Assembly (NCBI GenBank): GCA_946186535.1
Contig: CAMHNT010000092.1
Span: 1-8,362, forward strand
Source of the DNA: an uncultured Clostridia bacterium
GTDB taxonomy: Bacteria > Bacillota > Clostridia > Oscillospirales > Acutalibacteraceae
DNA length: 8,362 nt
Direction of reading: 5' to 3'
Position 1 is the first letter of the stretch; each line of letters opens with the position of its first letter. The notes under the pieces were generated by a model. That model saw nothing but the letters and a program-made list of their open reading frames with translations, did not search any database and had not been told where the DNA came from. Both the position numbers and the translations under genes were made by a program. This document shows, piece by piece, positions 1-8,289 of this stretch.

Positions 1-1
1 T

Positions 2-1390
2 TTTTTTGATACAATATGTAATGCGACCTCACAAAGACAAATTGATGCGTATGAGTTGGCACAAACATCAGATGTAATGATTGTAATCGGTGGACGTCAC
101 AGTTCAAACACGAACAAGCTTTTCAGTATATGCAAAAGATCGTGTGAAAGAACTTATTTGATTGAAACTGCTGCCGAGCTTGAGCACATTTCTTTCCGGG
201 GGGACGATAAAATAGGCATTACTGCCGGAGCATCAACACCGGCAAGTATAATTAAGGAGGTACTGGATAGAATGAGTGTTAAATCCGGTGAAGTAGTTGA
301 AAATGCAGCAGAGCAGAACTTTGAGGAAATGTTGGAAGAATCTCTCAAAAATTTAAATACAAATGACAAGGTACACGGCGTTGTTGTAAGCATTGAGCCT
401 AATGCCGTTTATGTAGACCTTGACAGAAAGCAGACAGGTTACATTCCTGCAGGCGAACTTTCCAACGATCCTAACGCTAAGCCTGAGGATGTTGTCAAGG
501 TTGGCGACGAGCTTGAGCTTCTTATTATGCGTACAAACGATCAGGAAGGCATGATTATGCTTTCAAAGAAGCGTGTAGACGCTACAAAGGGCTGGGATGT
601 TTTCGAGAAGGCTCTCGAGAATGAAGAGATCCTTACAGGTACAGTAACAGAGGTTGTAAAGGGCGGCGTTATCGCTGTTTCAAACGAGATCAGAGTATTC
701 ATTCCTGCTTCTCAGGCTACAGCTTCAAGAAACGATTCTCTCGAGGATCTTCTCAAGACTGACGTTGAGTTCCGTCTTCTCGAGATCAACAAGCAGAGAA
801 GAAGAGCTGTCGGTTCAATCCGTTCCGTTCTCAAGGAGAAGAACAAGGCTGCCAAAGAAGCATTCTGGAGCACAGTTGAGGTTGGCAAGAAGTACACAGG
901 TACTGTTAAGTCTCTCACAAGCTACGGTGCATTTGTTGATATCGGCGGCGTAGACGGTATGGTTCACATTTCCGAGCTTTCATGGTCAAGAATCAAGCAT
1001 CCTTCCGAGGTTGTTAAGGTTGGCGATACAGTAGAGGTTTACGTTAAGGGTATCGATACAGAGAAGGGCAACATATCCCTCGGCTACAAGAAGGAAGAGG
1101 ACAATCCTTGGACTAAGTTTGTAACAAACTACAAGGTTGGCGATGTTGTTGACGTAACAATCGACGGCTTGAGCACATTCGGTGCATTTGCTGTTATCAT
1201 TCCTGAGGTTAAGGGTCTCATCCATATTTCTCAGATTGCTAACCGCAGAATTGAGAAGCCGCAGGACGAGCTCGAGGTTGGTCAGGTTGTAAAGGCTAAG
1301 ATCACAGAGATCAACGAGGAGAAGAAGAGAGTTTCTCTTTCAATCAAGGCTCTTCTCAATGACGAGGCTTCCGAAGAGGCAGCTGAGTAA
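2..1390 (+). CDS. ispH-rpsA: Bifunctional IspH / S1 RNA-binding protein (5'-truncated by the window edge)
   Basis: The frame is already open at base 2, so the gene starts upstream; the TTG at 56 is only an internal codon. The visible N-terminal part is the C-terminal third of IspH (4-hydroxy-3-methylbut-2-enyl diphosphate reductase, last step of the MEP isoprenoid pathway). DTICNAT carries the third [4Fe-4S] cysteine (codon 17-19), RHSSNTNKL holds the substrate-binding Ser-Ser-Asn (101-109), and GAST-P supplies the later active-site Ser (233-235). After about base 290 come four S1 OB-fold domains, near 364-582, 625-840, 880-1095 and 1130-1350. The last two are canonical (GAFVDIGG, MVHISELS and GLIHISQI), while the first two are more diverged. 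The S1 half probably binds mRNA on or near the ribosome. The fusion is known in Clostridia. The first two IspH cysteines lie outside the window and cannot be checked. The gene ends with TAA and an acidic tail. Confidence 0.93.
   Translation, partial: FFDTICNATSQRQIDAYELAQTSDVMIVIGGRHSSNTNKLFSICKRSCERTYLIETAAELEHISFRGDDKIGITAGASTPASIIKEVLDRMSVKSGEVVENAAEQNFEEMLEESLKNLNTNDKVHGVVVSIEPNAVYVDLDRKQTGYIPAGELSNDPNAKPEDVVKVGDELELLIMRTNDQEGMIMLSKKRVDATKGWDVFEKALENEEILTGTVTEVVKGGVIAVSNEIRVFIPASQATASRNDSLEDLLKTDVEFRLLEINKQRRRAVGSIRSVLKEKNKAAKEAFWSTVEVGKKYTGTVKSLTSYGAFVDIGGVDGMVHISELSWSRIKHPSEVVKVGDTVEVYVKGIDTEKGNISLGYKKEEDNPWTKFVTNYKVGDVVDVTIDGLSTFGAFAVIIPEVKGLIHISQIANRRIEKPQDELEVGQVVKAKITEINEEKKRVSLSIKALLNDEASEEAAE
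254..274 (+). promoter_or_regulatory. Strong internal Shine-Dalgarno and in-frame ATG at the IspH/S1 junction
   Basis: AAGGAGGT at 254-261 is a near-perfect match to the anti-Shine-Dalgarno sequence. It is followed after 10 bases by ATG at 272-274, in frame with the fusion and opening just where the IspH fold ends. Starting there would give a 372-residue, four-domain S1 protein without IspH. The bases also encode Ile-Lys-Glu-Val of the IspH C-terminus, so chance from coding constraint is possible. The spacing is slightly long. The shift to strongly biased codons downstream supports extra expression of the S1 part. Confidence 0.45.
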
Positions 1391-1428
1391 TTTCTGACTT
1401 TGGTCATAAATATATTTTCTTAATAACG

Positions 1429-1456
1429 GAAGGCATCCGCAAGGGTGCCTTCTATT
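1429..1456 (+). terminator. GNRA-loop hairpin after ispH-S1, possible weak terminator
   Basis: A 10-bp stem (1429-1438 with 1443-1452, one G-T wobble) closes on a GCAA tetraloop. The bases after it are TATTAG rather than a run of T, so termination should be weak. It may instead protect the 3' end of the S1 message, or attenuate read-through into the HD-domain gene 36 bases further on. Confidence 0.5.
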
Positions 1457-1491
1457 AGTATATCGGTATAATAAAATAACGGAGGTTTCTT

Positions 1492-2070
1492 ATGGACTAC
1501 AAGGAAGAATTTATATCTCTTTTCAAAGAGAATGTCAGCCGTCCGGGTGCTCAGGAATTGATCGACTGGATGTTGAAAACCGATTTTTTTACTGCGCCTG
1601 CGAGTACAAAATATCACTGTGCGTGTCCTGAGGGACTTGTTAGGCATAGTCTCAGTGTTTTCAACGTAATGGTTGAAAAGCATTTCGAGGAAGGGAAGGA
1701 CAGTCTCGAAAGCTTCACGATATGCGCACTTCTTCACGATATTTGCAAAGCGGAGTTTTACAAGGTTTCGACCAGAAACGTAAAAAATGATGAAACAGGA
1801 AAGTGGGAGCAGGTCCCTTACTATGCGATTGAGGATAAATTTCCCTACGGCCACGGTGAAAAATCAGTGTTTCTTATTGAAAGATTCATGCGTCTGAAGC
1901 CTGCCGAGGCTATTGCTATCCGCTGGCACATGGGCGGATTTGACGATCCCAACAGCTATTCCGTGAGTCAGGCATATGAAAAATATCCGCTTGCCGTGAA
2001 GCTTCATCTTGCGGATCTGGAGTCCACATATCTCAGAGAAAAGAATACTTCCGTTGTCAATAAGAAATAA
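1492..2070 (+). CDS. HD-domain phosphohydrolase-like protein
   Basis: This 192-residue soluble protein has the metal-binding pattern of an HD-domain hydrolase: His52 in GLVRHSLSV, His82-Asp83 in ALLHDICKA, His121 in YGHGEKS, His146 in IRWHMGG and Asp175 in HLADLE. The two extra histidines between the HD pair and the last Asp suggest a two-metal HD site. The segment FTAPAS-K-H-GL-RH resembles the HD domain of YhaM-type 3'-5' exoribonucleases, but no OB-fold nucleic-acid-binding domain precedes it. It is therefore a stand-alone HD domain whose substrate (nucleotide, cyclic dinucleotide or RNA end) cannot be told from sequence. GGAGG at 1481-1485 lies 6 bases before ATG, which fixes the start. 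ligA follows after 18 bases, so the two are probably co-transcribed. HD fold is confident; substrate is unknown. Confidence 0.85.
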   Translation: MDYKEEFISLFKENVSRPGAQELIDWMLKTDFFTAPASTKYHCACPEGLVRHSLSVFNVMVEKHFEEGKDSLESFTICALLHDICKAEFYKVSTRNVKNDETGKWEQVPYYAIEDKFPYGHGEKSVFLIERFMRLKPAEAIAIRWHMGGFDDPNSYSVSQAYEKYPLAVKLHLADLESTYLREKNTSVVNKK

Positions 2071-2088
2071 TAAGTGTGGTGATATTAA

Positions 2089-4071
<1,983 letters not shown>

Positions 4072-4102
4072 TATCTTTGTAATAATTTTAACTGGTACAG
4101 TT

Positions 4103-4139
4103 TTCAATAAAAAGCAGCAGTTGTCTGCTTTTTATTGAA
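4103..4139 (+). terminator. Intrinsic terminator after ligA, probably bidirectional
   Basis: A perfect 15-bp inverted repeat (4103-4117 with 4125-4139) has a 7-base loop. The A run on the left arm and T run on the right arm (CTGCTTTTTATT) form the lower stem, so the structure works as an A-tract/T-tract terminator in either direction. It begins 31 bases after the ligA stop. Confidence 0.85.
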
Positions 4140-4150
4140 GATTAATATGA

Positions 4151-4178
4151 TTGTATTATTTATTGGGTATGGTATAAT
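4151..4178 (+). promoter_or_regulatory. Extended -10 promoter for the lipoprotein pair
   Basis: TATAAT at 4173-4178 is a perfect sigma-A -10 hexamer preceded by TGG (4170-4172), an extended -10 element. TTGTAT at 4151-4156 gives a partial -35 at a spacing of 16. It lies just downstream of the ligA terminator, where a new transcription unit should begin. The predicted start near 4184-4186 leaves almost no leader before the likely start codon. Confidence 0.5.
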
Positions 4179-4182
4179 GATT

Positions 4183-4908
4183 ATGATTGTGAAACGAATA
4201 TTTAAAATCTGTGCAGCTGCTCTTCTGATAATAACAAGTCTCTGCGGCTGCGGTACGCTGTATAAGGAATTTTTATCATCTGAACGCAGTACCGATTCTC
4301 GGAACAGCTCGGACGCAGATCCCGAAAATACCGGGAACTTCAGTGACCTTGATCTGGAGGGGAAGTATAGCTACATACAACAGTATCTCAAAAACAGCTA
4401 CGGCAAGGACTTTGAAATAAACCATGATTGGGAGAGACAGTGGTTTGGTACGAGTGAGGAAGAGAGAAATGATTTTATCGCGACAGCTTCTTCTGACGGT
4501 CAGACATGCTATGTATGGGTAACTCCCGACGGCGAAATTACCGATACGGTATTCTTGTTAGATATCGACAATGAGGTCGAAGATATTTTTAACCCGACAG
4601 TGAAAAAGTGGATTCCGGAAAGTGTTGCATACGCTGCTATGGACTTTGACAGCAAGCCCGAGAGAACATGGACTTCAGGCGACGATATTGAAACGATTCT
4701 TCACACCAAGGGTGCGTTCTGTTTTGTGAAGGTGTATGTAAAAAGCAGCGGCGACGCAGCGAATGCAAAGAAGCTTTTGAATGACCTGAGCGGCTACAGA
4801 GGCCGACTCTACATCTATCAGGTTGATGATCTGAATGATTTCGATGAATCGGACGACAATAATAATCGTTGTCTTTACTGGGGTGAGTTTGGAGGTGACC
4901 CGGTATGA
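4183..4908 (+). CDS. Acidic lipoprotein, unrecognised family (first of a pair)
   Basis: I do not recognise this family. From ATG 4183 the protein has 241 residues. It starts with a basic n-region (KRIFK), a hydrophobic stretch (CAAALLIITSL) and the lipobox LCGC, with Cys23 as the likely lipidated residue, so it should be anchored outside the membrane. A Ser/Asp-rich linker (about 30-55) follows, then a globular, acidic, aromatic-rich domain with no catalytic motif I can name. The start is uncertain: the frame is open back to TTG 4135 and ATG 4147, but those lie in or beside the terminator and upstream of the -10. GTG 4189 would give an equally good signal peptide (MKRIFKI). None has a clear Shine-Dalgarno. 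The stop overlaps the next start as ATGA, implying coupled translation with the neighbouring lipoprotein. The export call is firmer than any functional idea. Confidence 0.75.
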   Translation: MIVKRIFKICAAALLIITSLCGCGTLYKEFLSSERSTDSRNSSDADPENTGNFSDLDLEGKYSYIQQYLKNSYGKDFEINHDWERQWFGTSEEERNDFIATASSDGQTCYVWVTPDGEITDTVFLLDIDNEVEDIFNPTVKKWIPESVAYAAMDFDSKPERTWTSGDDIETILHTKGAFCFVKVYVKSSGDAANAKKLLNDLSGYRGRLYIYQVDDLNDFDESDDNNNRCLYWGEFGGDPV

Positions 4909-6146
4909 TAAAAAAATTCGTTTCGAAAGCTTTATTTATGCTTCTTGCATCTTCGTTTGCGCTTGTTTTTTCCGGCTGTAATACCGTAACAAAATATGAC
5001 AGAAGCGACATTGTTAAGTTGGTTAAGGAACAAACGAACAGTGACAACTATAAGGTTTCGAGGAAGTATACGGCTGTGAAGGGCGACGACGGTTATACGG
5101 ATCGCTACTGGACTGTTACCGAGAAAAAGACAGGGTTTGTTTTTCATTATGTTGACGACTATTCCTACGGAGGCGAGTGGTCCGGAAAAACCAACGATCT
5201 TCTTTGTGATTATTCGTCTGCGGTGCTTGATTTTGTGAAGGACGAATGGCCTGAGTTTTCGATTGCTCATATTGATATTGAGAAGGAATCTTACGGAGTA
5301 TGCAGTGCAAGGCTGACAGCAGATTTTAAGAATAAGGATGATATCAATAAATGCTATGACGATGTAATTGTCATGAAAAACTTTTTGTCAGGCCTCAGCT
5401 ATGAAAACGTTGATATACCTATAGATTTCAATTATGACTTTCCGCTGAGGAAAAATATTTCCCATGAGATTCGTGAGGGCGATTTCGATTCTATGACAAG
5501 CGAGGATATCACTATTGATGATATAATGAAGCAATATGTAATAACTGTTCTCGATTATCGTATCGATGATGAGGCGATTGATTCGTTTACCGAGGAAGAG
5601 ATAAAAAAAGCTCTTAAAGGTTATTACTATCTGGCAGGCGTTTATCGCAGCGGAAAGGATAATCCCGTTGAGTATTACGATGATATTGTTGCAGCTCAAA
5701 ACGGTGAAATCAGATATGGTACTCTTTTTGAGATTATGAAAAGAGAAGGCTTGAATCCGGAGGGAAGCGCATGGCATTACAGCTTTACGGGAATTGATAA
5801 TTCTAAATACGAAATATCGTATGAATTCAATGACTATGAGTTCAATTATAGTGATGACGAAATATACTACGGCTACTATTACTTGAAAGACGGCGAGAAA
5901 GTGCCGATGAGAAATTATGCCATTGACCATTTTGAAGTTTCTGAAATCGAGAAAATGACAGGTCTGCAGCTCAAAGACAATATATTTGCGGAGCGTACGC
6001 CGAATGACAGGGCGGAAAAATCTTCAGCTTCAGAATCCGATTCGAACTCAGAATCTCATTCATACTTAGAATCTGAGTATGAGTCTGAGTTAGAGTCGGA
6101 GCCGGAGTGGATCAGTTCTGTAACGGAGGGCAAGCCTTTTGGATAA
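4905..6146 (+). CDS. Acidic lipoprotein with alternating Ser/Glu tail, unrecognised family
   Basis: This 413-residue protein begins with MIKKFVSKALF, a hydrophobic core and the lipobox-like FSGC with Cys25, so it is probably an exported lipoprotein. I cannot assign a family. The body (about 30-365) is very rich in Asp, Glu and Tyr, with stretches such as YYGYYYL. Residues 30-180 follow the same order of features as the preceding lipoprotein: a helical start, a Trp/Tyr-rich strand region, a -W-PE- segment, then a Lys/Asn-rich segment ending in LSGL-Y. This suggests they are diverged paralogues. Residues 373-401 are a low-complexity Ser/Glu tail. GGAGGTGA at 4891-4898, 6 bases before ATG, makes the start clear, and the ATGA overlap ties it to the upstream gene. 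A strong terminator follows. Sensing, binding or cell-wall roles are all open. Confidence 0.78.
   Translation: MIKKFVSKALFMLLASSFALVFSGCNTVTKYDRSDIVKLVKEQTNSDNYKVSRKYTAVKGDDGYTDRYWTVTEKKTGFVFHYVDDYSYGGEWSGKTNDLLCDYSSAVLDFVKDEWPEFSIAHIDIEKESYGVCSARLTADFKNKDDINKCYDDVIVMKNFLSGLSYENVDIPIDFNYDFPLRKNISHEIREGDFDSMTSEDITIDDIMKQYVITVLDYRIDDEAIDSFTEEEIKKALKGYYYLAGVYRSGKDNPVEYYDDIVAAQNGEIRYGTLFEIMKREGLNPEGSAWHYSFTGIDNSKYEISYEFNDYEFNYSDDEIYYGYYYLKDGEKVPMRNYAIDHFEVSEIEKMTGLQLKDNIFAERTPNDRAEKSSASESDSNSESHSYLESEYESELESEPEWISSVTEGKPFG
6021..6108 (+). repeat. Degenerate hexanucleotide repeat encoding a Ser/Glu dipeptide tail
   Basis: The coding sequence repeats about every 6 bases around GA(A/G)TCN. The product (residues 373-401 of the second lipoprotein) alternates strictly. 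Ser sits at every even position from 374 to 386. From 389 to 401 Glu sits at every odd position, with Ser, Tyr, Leu or Pro between. Because the unit is two codons, repeat loss or gain would keep the frame. Confidence 0.7.
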
Positions 6147-6174
6147 TAGTATTTAAATAACATACTCACATTAT

Positions 6175-6214
6175 AGAACAGAGAAAGTTTTTTTGCTTTC
6201 TCTGTTCTTTTTTT
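6175..6214 (+). terminator. Intrinsic terminator between the lipoprotein genes and spoIIIA
   Basis: A perfect 13-bp stem (6175-6187 with 6196-6208) has an 8-base T-rich loop and runs into seven T (6208-6214). The T tract is on one side only, so it terminates + strand transcription. It isolates the lipoprotein unit from the sporulation operon. Confidence 0.93.
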
Positions 6215-6225
6215 ATGCCATTATA

Positions 6226-6233
6226 CATATAAT
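6226..6233 (+). promoter_or_regulatory. Possible sigma-E-type -10 element upstream of spoIIIAA
   Basis: CATATAAT differs by one base from the Bacillus sigma-E -10 consensus (CATACAAT-like) and lies 31 bases before the spoIIIAA start. spoIIIA is a sigma-E operon in B. subtilis. I see no convincing -35: the expected position falls in the terminator T tract. The same bases contain TATAAT, so a sigma-A promoter is also possible. Confidence 0.33.
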
Positions 6234-6256
6234 TATAAAAAATGGAAGTGGTTAAA

Positions 6257-7171
6257 ATGGACAAAACTCTTGAAGCTGTTTTCAGATGCTTCGGAAGCGA
6301 TTTTTATAATTCATTAAATAAAGCGGATAAAAATATCAGCGAGGTGAGGATCCGGAATGAAAAGCCTGTTGTTTTGTACATAGATAATCAGCCGTTTTTT
6401 ATAGACAGCAGCGGCAGAATTTTTTCTCCGGATTTCAGCCTTGATTCAATAAAATTTACTTTTTCGGAGATAAAAAATGCATTTTGCAAACTTTGTGAAT
6501 ACTCTGTCTACAAGCACCAGAACGATATAAACAATGGCTTCATAACCGTTCGGGGAGGCCACAGGATAGGTATCTGCGGAACCGGCGTTCTTTCCGATTC
6601 GGAGATAAAATCGGTAGTCGATATAACAAGCATGAATATAAGAGCTGCGAGGGAATATATCGGCTGCTCGGAGGACTTCTTTAAGAATGTGGATTACGAA
6701 AACGGCGTTTTGATTTGCGGTGTTCCTTCTTCGGGAAAAACTACTTTGCTTCGTGATATTTCAAGAACGCTCACTGCCGAAAAATTATTCAAAGCCGCTG
6801 TTATAGACGAACGCTGTGAAATTTCTTCGAGCTTTAACGGCAGGAGTAATTTTGATCTGGGTCTGTGTGATATTTACTGCGGATATCCGAAGGATAAATC
6901 TGTTTTTCAGGCAATCAGAACAATGTCGCCCGACTTCATAATATGTGATGAACTTACGGGAAATGATATCGAAAGTGTTTCTCAGACGCTGAACTATGGC
7001 GTCAGGCTTATTGCGACGGTTCACTGCGACAGTTTAAACAATGCATTAAAAAATCCGTCAATAACTAAACTGATAAAAACAAAGGCTTTCCGGAAAATAA
7101 TATTTTTAGACAGCAAATCTCCATGCAGAGTAAACGATATTTATGATTTGGAGGATATAGGACTTGATTAA
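6257..7171 (+). CDS. spoIIIAA: Stage III sporulation protein AA, channel ATPase
   Basis: SpoIIIAA is the cytoplasmic ATPase of the SpoIIIA-SpoIIQ complex, which links mother cell and forespore during engulfment. It resembles secretion ATPases of the GspE/PilT group. From ATG 6257 it has 304 residues, close to the 307 of B. subtilis. The N-terminal half carries the family's VRIRNEKPVVLY and ITVRGGHRIGICG segments. The ATPase core shows Walker A GVPSSGKTT (Lys161), the DERCEI motif (Asp184-Glu185) and Walker B DFIICDELTG (Asp231-Glu232). ATG 6257 is chosen because GGAAGTGG (6244-6251) lies 5 bases before it; the earlier in-frame ATG at 6242 has only A/T upstream. The next gene, spoIIIAB, starts inside its last codons. 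All motifs look intact. Confidence 0.95.
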   Translation: MDKTLEAVFRCFGSDFYNSLNKADKNISEVRIRNEKPVVLYIDNQPFFIDSSGRIFSPDFSLDSIKFTFSEIKNAFCKLCEYSVYKHQNDINNGFITVRGGHRIGICGTGVLSDSEIKSVVDITSMNIRAAREYIGCSEDFFKNVDYENGVLICGVPSSGKTTLLRDISRTLTAEKLFKAAVIDERCEISSSFNGRSNFDLGLCDIYCGYPKDKSVFQAIRTMSPDFIICDELTGNDIESVSQTLNYGVRLIATVHCDSLNNALKNPSITKLIKTKAFRKIIFLDSKSPCRVNDIYDLEDIGLD

Positions 7172-7667
7172 AAATATAGGATTGATACTGATATTTATAA
7201 CATCCGTAATGACAGGCTTTTCATTAACAGGAAGAATGAGTGATAAAATCAAAATATTAACGGCATTAAAATCATTAATGCATGAATTTAAACGTGAAAT
7301 AACATATCAGGCTTTAACTCTTTCGGAATTATTTTCACTTAACAATGATAAATACATAGCGTCTTTAGCGGACAGTATTGTGAAATATTTAGAAGAAGGC
7401 ATGACCTTGGAAGAAAGTGTAAAGCTGTCATTTGAAGAAGCGGATTGTACAAAGCTGCTGTCAAGTGATGAAAAGGAGAATCTGATCAGTATATTCTCGG
7501 CTTTAGGAAAGAGTGATTTTGACAGTCAGGTATTACTGATTGAAAATACAATAGAAAAGCTTAATATATATATTGAAAATGCGGTTGACAGCAAGAATAA
7601 AAAATCAAAGGTCTATCTTACCGCTTCAATTTATGTCGGACTGGCTGTTGTGATAATTCTTCTTTAA
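7164..7667 (+). CDS. spoIIIAB: Stage III sporulation protein AB
   Basis: SpoIIIAB is a membrane component of the SpoIIIA complex, distantly similar to the F-type inner-membrane proteins of type II secretion. The 167 residues match the usual length of about 170. An N-terminal membrane segment (about 5-22), a helical cytoplasmic part with the family-like ALKSLMHEFKREITY and a C-terminal membrane segment (about 150-167) are visible. It starts with TTG, overlapping the spoIIIAA stop by 8 bases. GGAGG at 7150-7154 lies 9 bases upstream, and the first ATG (7209) would delete the membrane segment, so TTG is well supported. Identification rests on position between spoIIIAA and spoIIIAC plus topology and length. 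Base composition is noticeably more AT-rich than ligA. Confidence 0.92.
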   Translation: MIKNIGLILIFITSVMTGFSLTGRMSDKIKILTALKSLMHEFKREITYQALTLSELFSLNNDKYIASLADSIVKYLEEGMTLEESVKLSFEEADCTKLLSSDEKENLISIFSALGKSDFDSQVLLIENTIEKLNIYIENAVDSKNKKSKVYLTASIYVGLAVVIILL

Positions 7668-7686
7668 AATGAAAGGAACGGTAAAA

Positions 7687-7881
7687 ATGGAGATTGATTT
7701 GCTTTTTAAAATTGCGGCAATAGGAATAATCGTAGCAGTTCTGAATCAGGTCTTGTCGCGGGCAGGCAGAGACGATCAGGCGATGATGACGGCATTGGTG
7801 GGACTTATCATTGTTCTGACAATGGTGATTCAGGAGGTAAGCACATTGTTCACAACGGTTAAAACATTGTTCGGGTTGTAA
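7687..7881 (+). CDS. spoIIIAC: Stage III sporulation protein AC
   Basis: This small integral membrane protein of the SpoIIIA complex has 64 residues from ATG 7687, compared with 68 in B. subtilis. Two membrane helices are clear (about 5-22 and 34-52), separated by a short polar loop (SRAGRDDQAMM). The start MEIDLLFKIAAIGIIVA aligns well with the family. AAGGAA (7673-7678), 8 bases before ATG 7687, favours this start over ATG 7669, which would overlap that ribosome-binding site. It lies 19 bases after spoIIIAB and shares one base with spoIIIAD. Confidence 0.93.
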   Translation: MEIDLLFKIAAIGIIVAVLNQVLSRAGRDDQAMMTALVGLIIVLTMVIQEVSTLFTTVKTLFGL

Positions 7882-8273
7882 TGCTTATGGATATAATATC
7901 AATCTGTGTTCTGGGAGTCTTCGCCGTTTTAAGCAGTTTGGCGCTCAGGAAATATAACGGTGAAATATCGGCGCTTTTAATAATATCTGCTGTAGTTCTG
8001 ATGTCGCTACTTGCTGTTCCTGTACTCAGCAGTCTTTTTGATTCCGTCAGAGATCTGACTTCTGCCGCCAATATAAAAAATGAATACATATCTATACTTA
8101 TCAAGTCACTGGGAGTCTGTTATATAACCCAGATCTCCGTTGATATATGCAGGGAAAACGGAAGTCAGTCGGTTGCTTCACAGATTGAAATTGCAGGAAA
8201 GCTGATTATATTGCTTATGGCGATTCCCGTCTACAGCGATCTGATAGCTTTGATATATGACTTTTTGCAGTGA
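7881..8273 (+). CDS. spoIIIAD: Stage III sporulation protein AD
   Basis: SpoIIIAD belongs to the same membrane protein family as SpoIIIAC and is a polytopic part of the SpoIIIA complex. At 130 residues it matches the usual length of about 130. Four hydrophobic segments are seen (about 4-22, 30-50, 69-88, 104-127). The conserved C-terminal part reads SQIEIAGKLIILLMAIPV, very like B. subtilis SpoIIIAD. The ATG overlaps the spoIIIAC stop as TAATG, and no Shine-Dalgarno is visible before it, so translation probably depends on ribosomes finishing spoIIIAC. ATG 7887 is an alternative start that changes only two residues. Confidence 0.93.
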   Translation: MLMDIISICVLGVFAVLSSLALRKYNGEISALLIISAVVLMSLLAVPVLSSLFDSVRDLTSAANIKNEYISILIKSLGVCYITQISVDICRENGSQSVASQIEIAGKLIILLMAIPVYSDLIALIYDFLQ

Positions 8274-8289
8274 TGATCAGGATTTTTGA

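Noticed and set aside
56..58. TTG as the true start of the first gene
   Set aside because: The same frame is open back to the window edge and encodes the IspH DTICNAT cysteine motif upstream, so the gene simply begins outside the window.
247..252. Perfect TATAAT as a promoter for the S1 part
   Set aside because: No -35 at a proper distance, and the predicted start near 259 would cut off the Shine-Dalgarno at 254-260. A translational rather than transcriptional internal start fits better.
1467..1472. TATAAT as a promoter for the HD gene
   Set aside because: The -35 position falls in the hairpin (GTGCC-like) and the transcript would begin at the Shine-Dalgarno itself.
1420..1854. 144-codon minus-strand open frame
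   Set aside because: It lies opposite the end of the intergenic region and the HD gene, whose motifs are clear, and its product shows no recognisable domain.
4637..5047. 136-codon minus-strand open frame across the lipoprotein junction
   Set aside because: It spans two overlapping + strand genes with clear signal peptides and ribosome sites, and has no domain or start signal of its own.
5388..5930. 180-codon hydrophobic minus-strand open frame, membrane-protein-like
   Set aside because: Its Ile/Val/Phe richness is what the complement of an Asp/Glu/Tyr-rich coding sequence gives, and it has no Shine-Dalgarno or family signature.
6021..6108. CRISPR-like or regulatory direct repeats
   Set aside because: The 6-base periodicity is in phase with codons and explained by an alternating dipeptide; there are no spacers.
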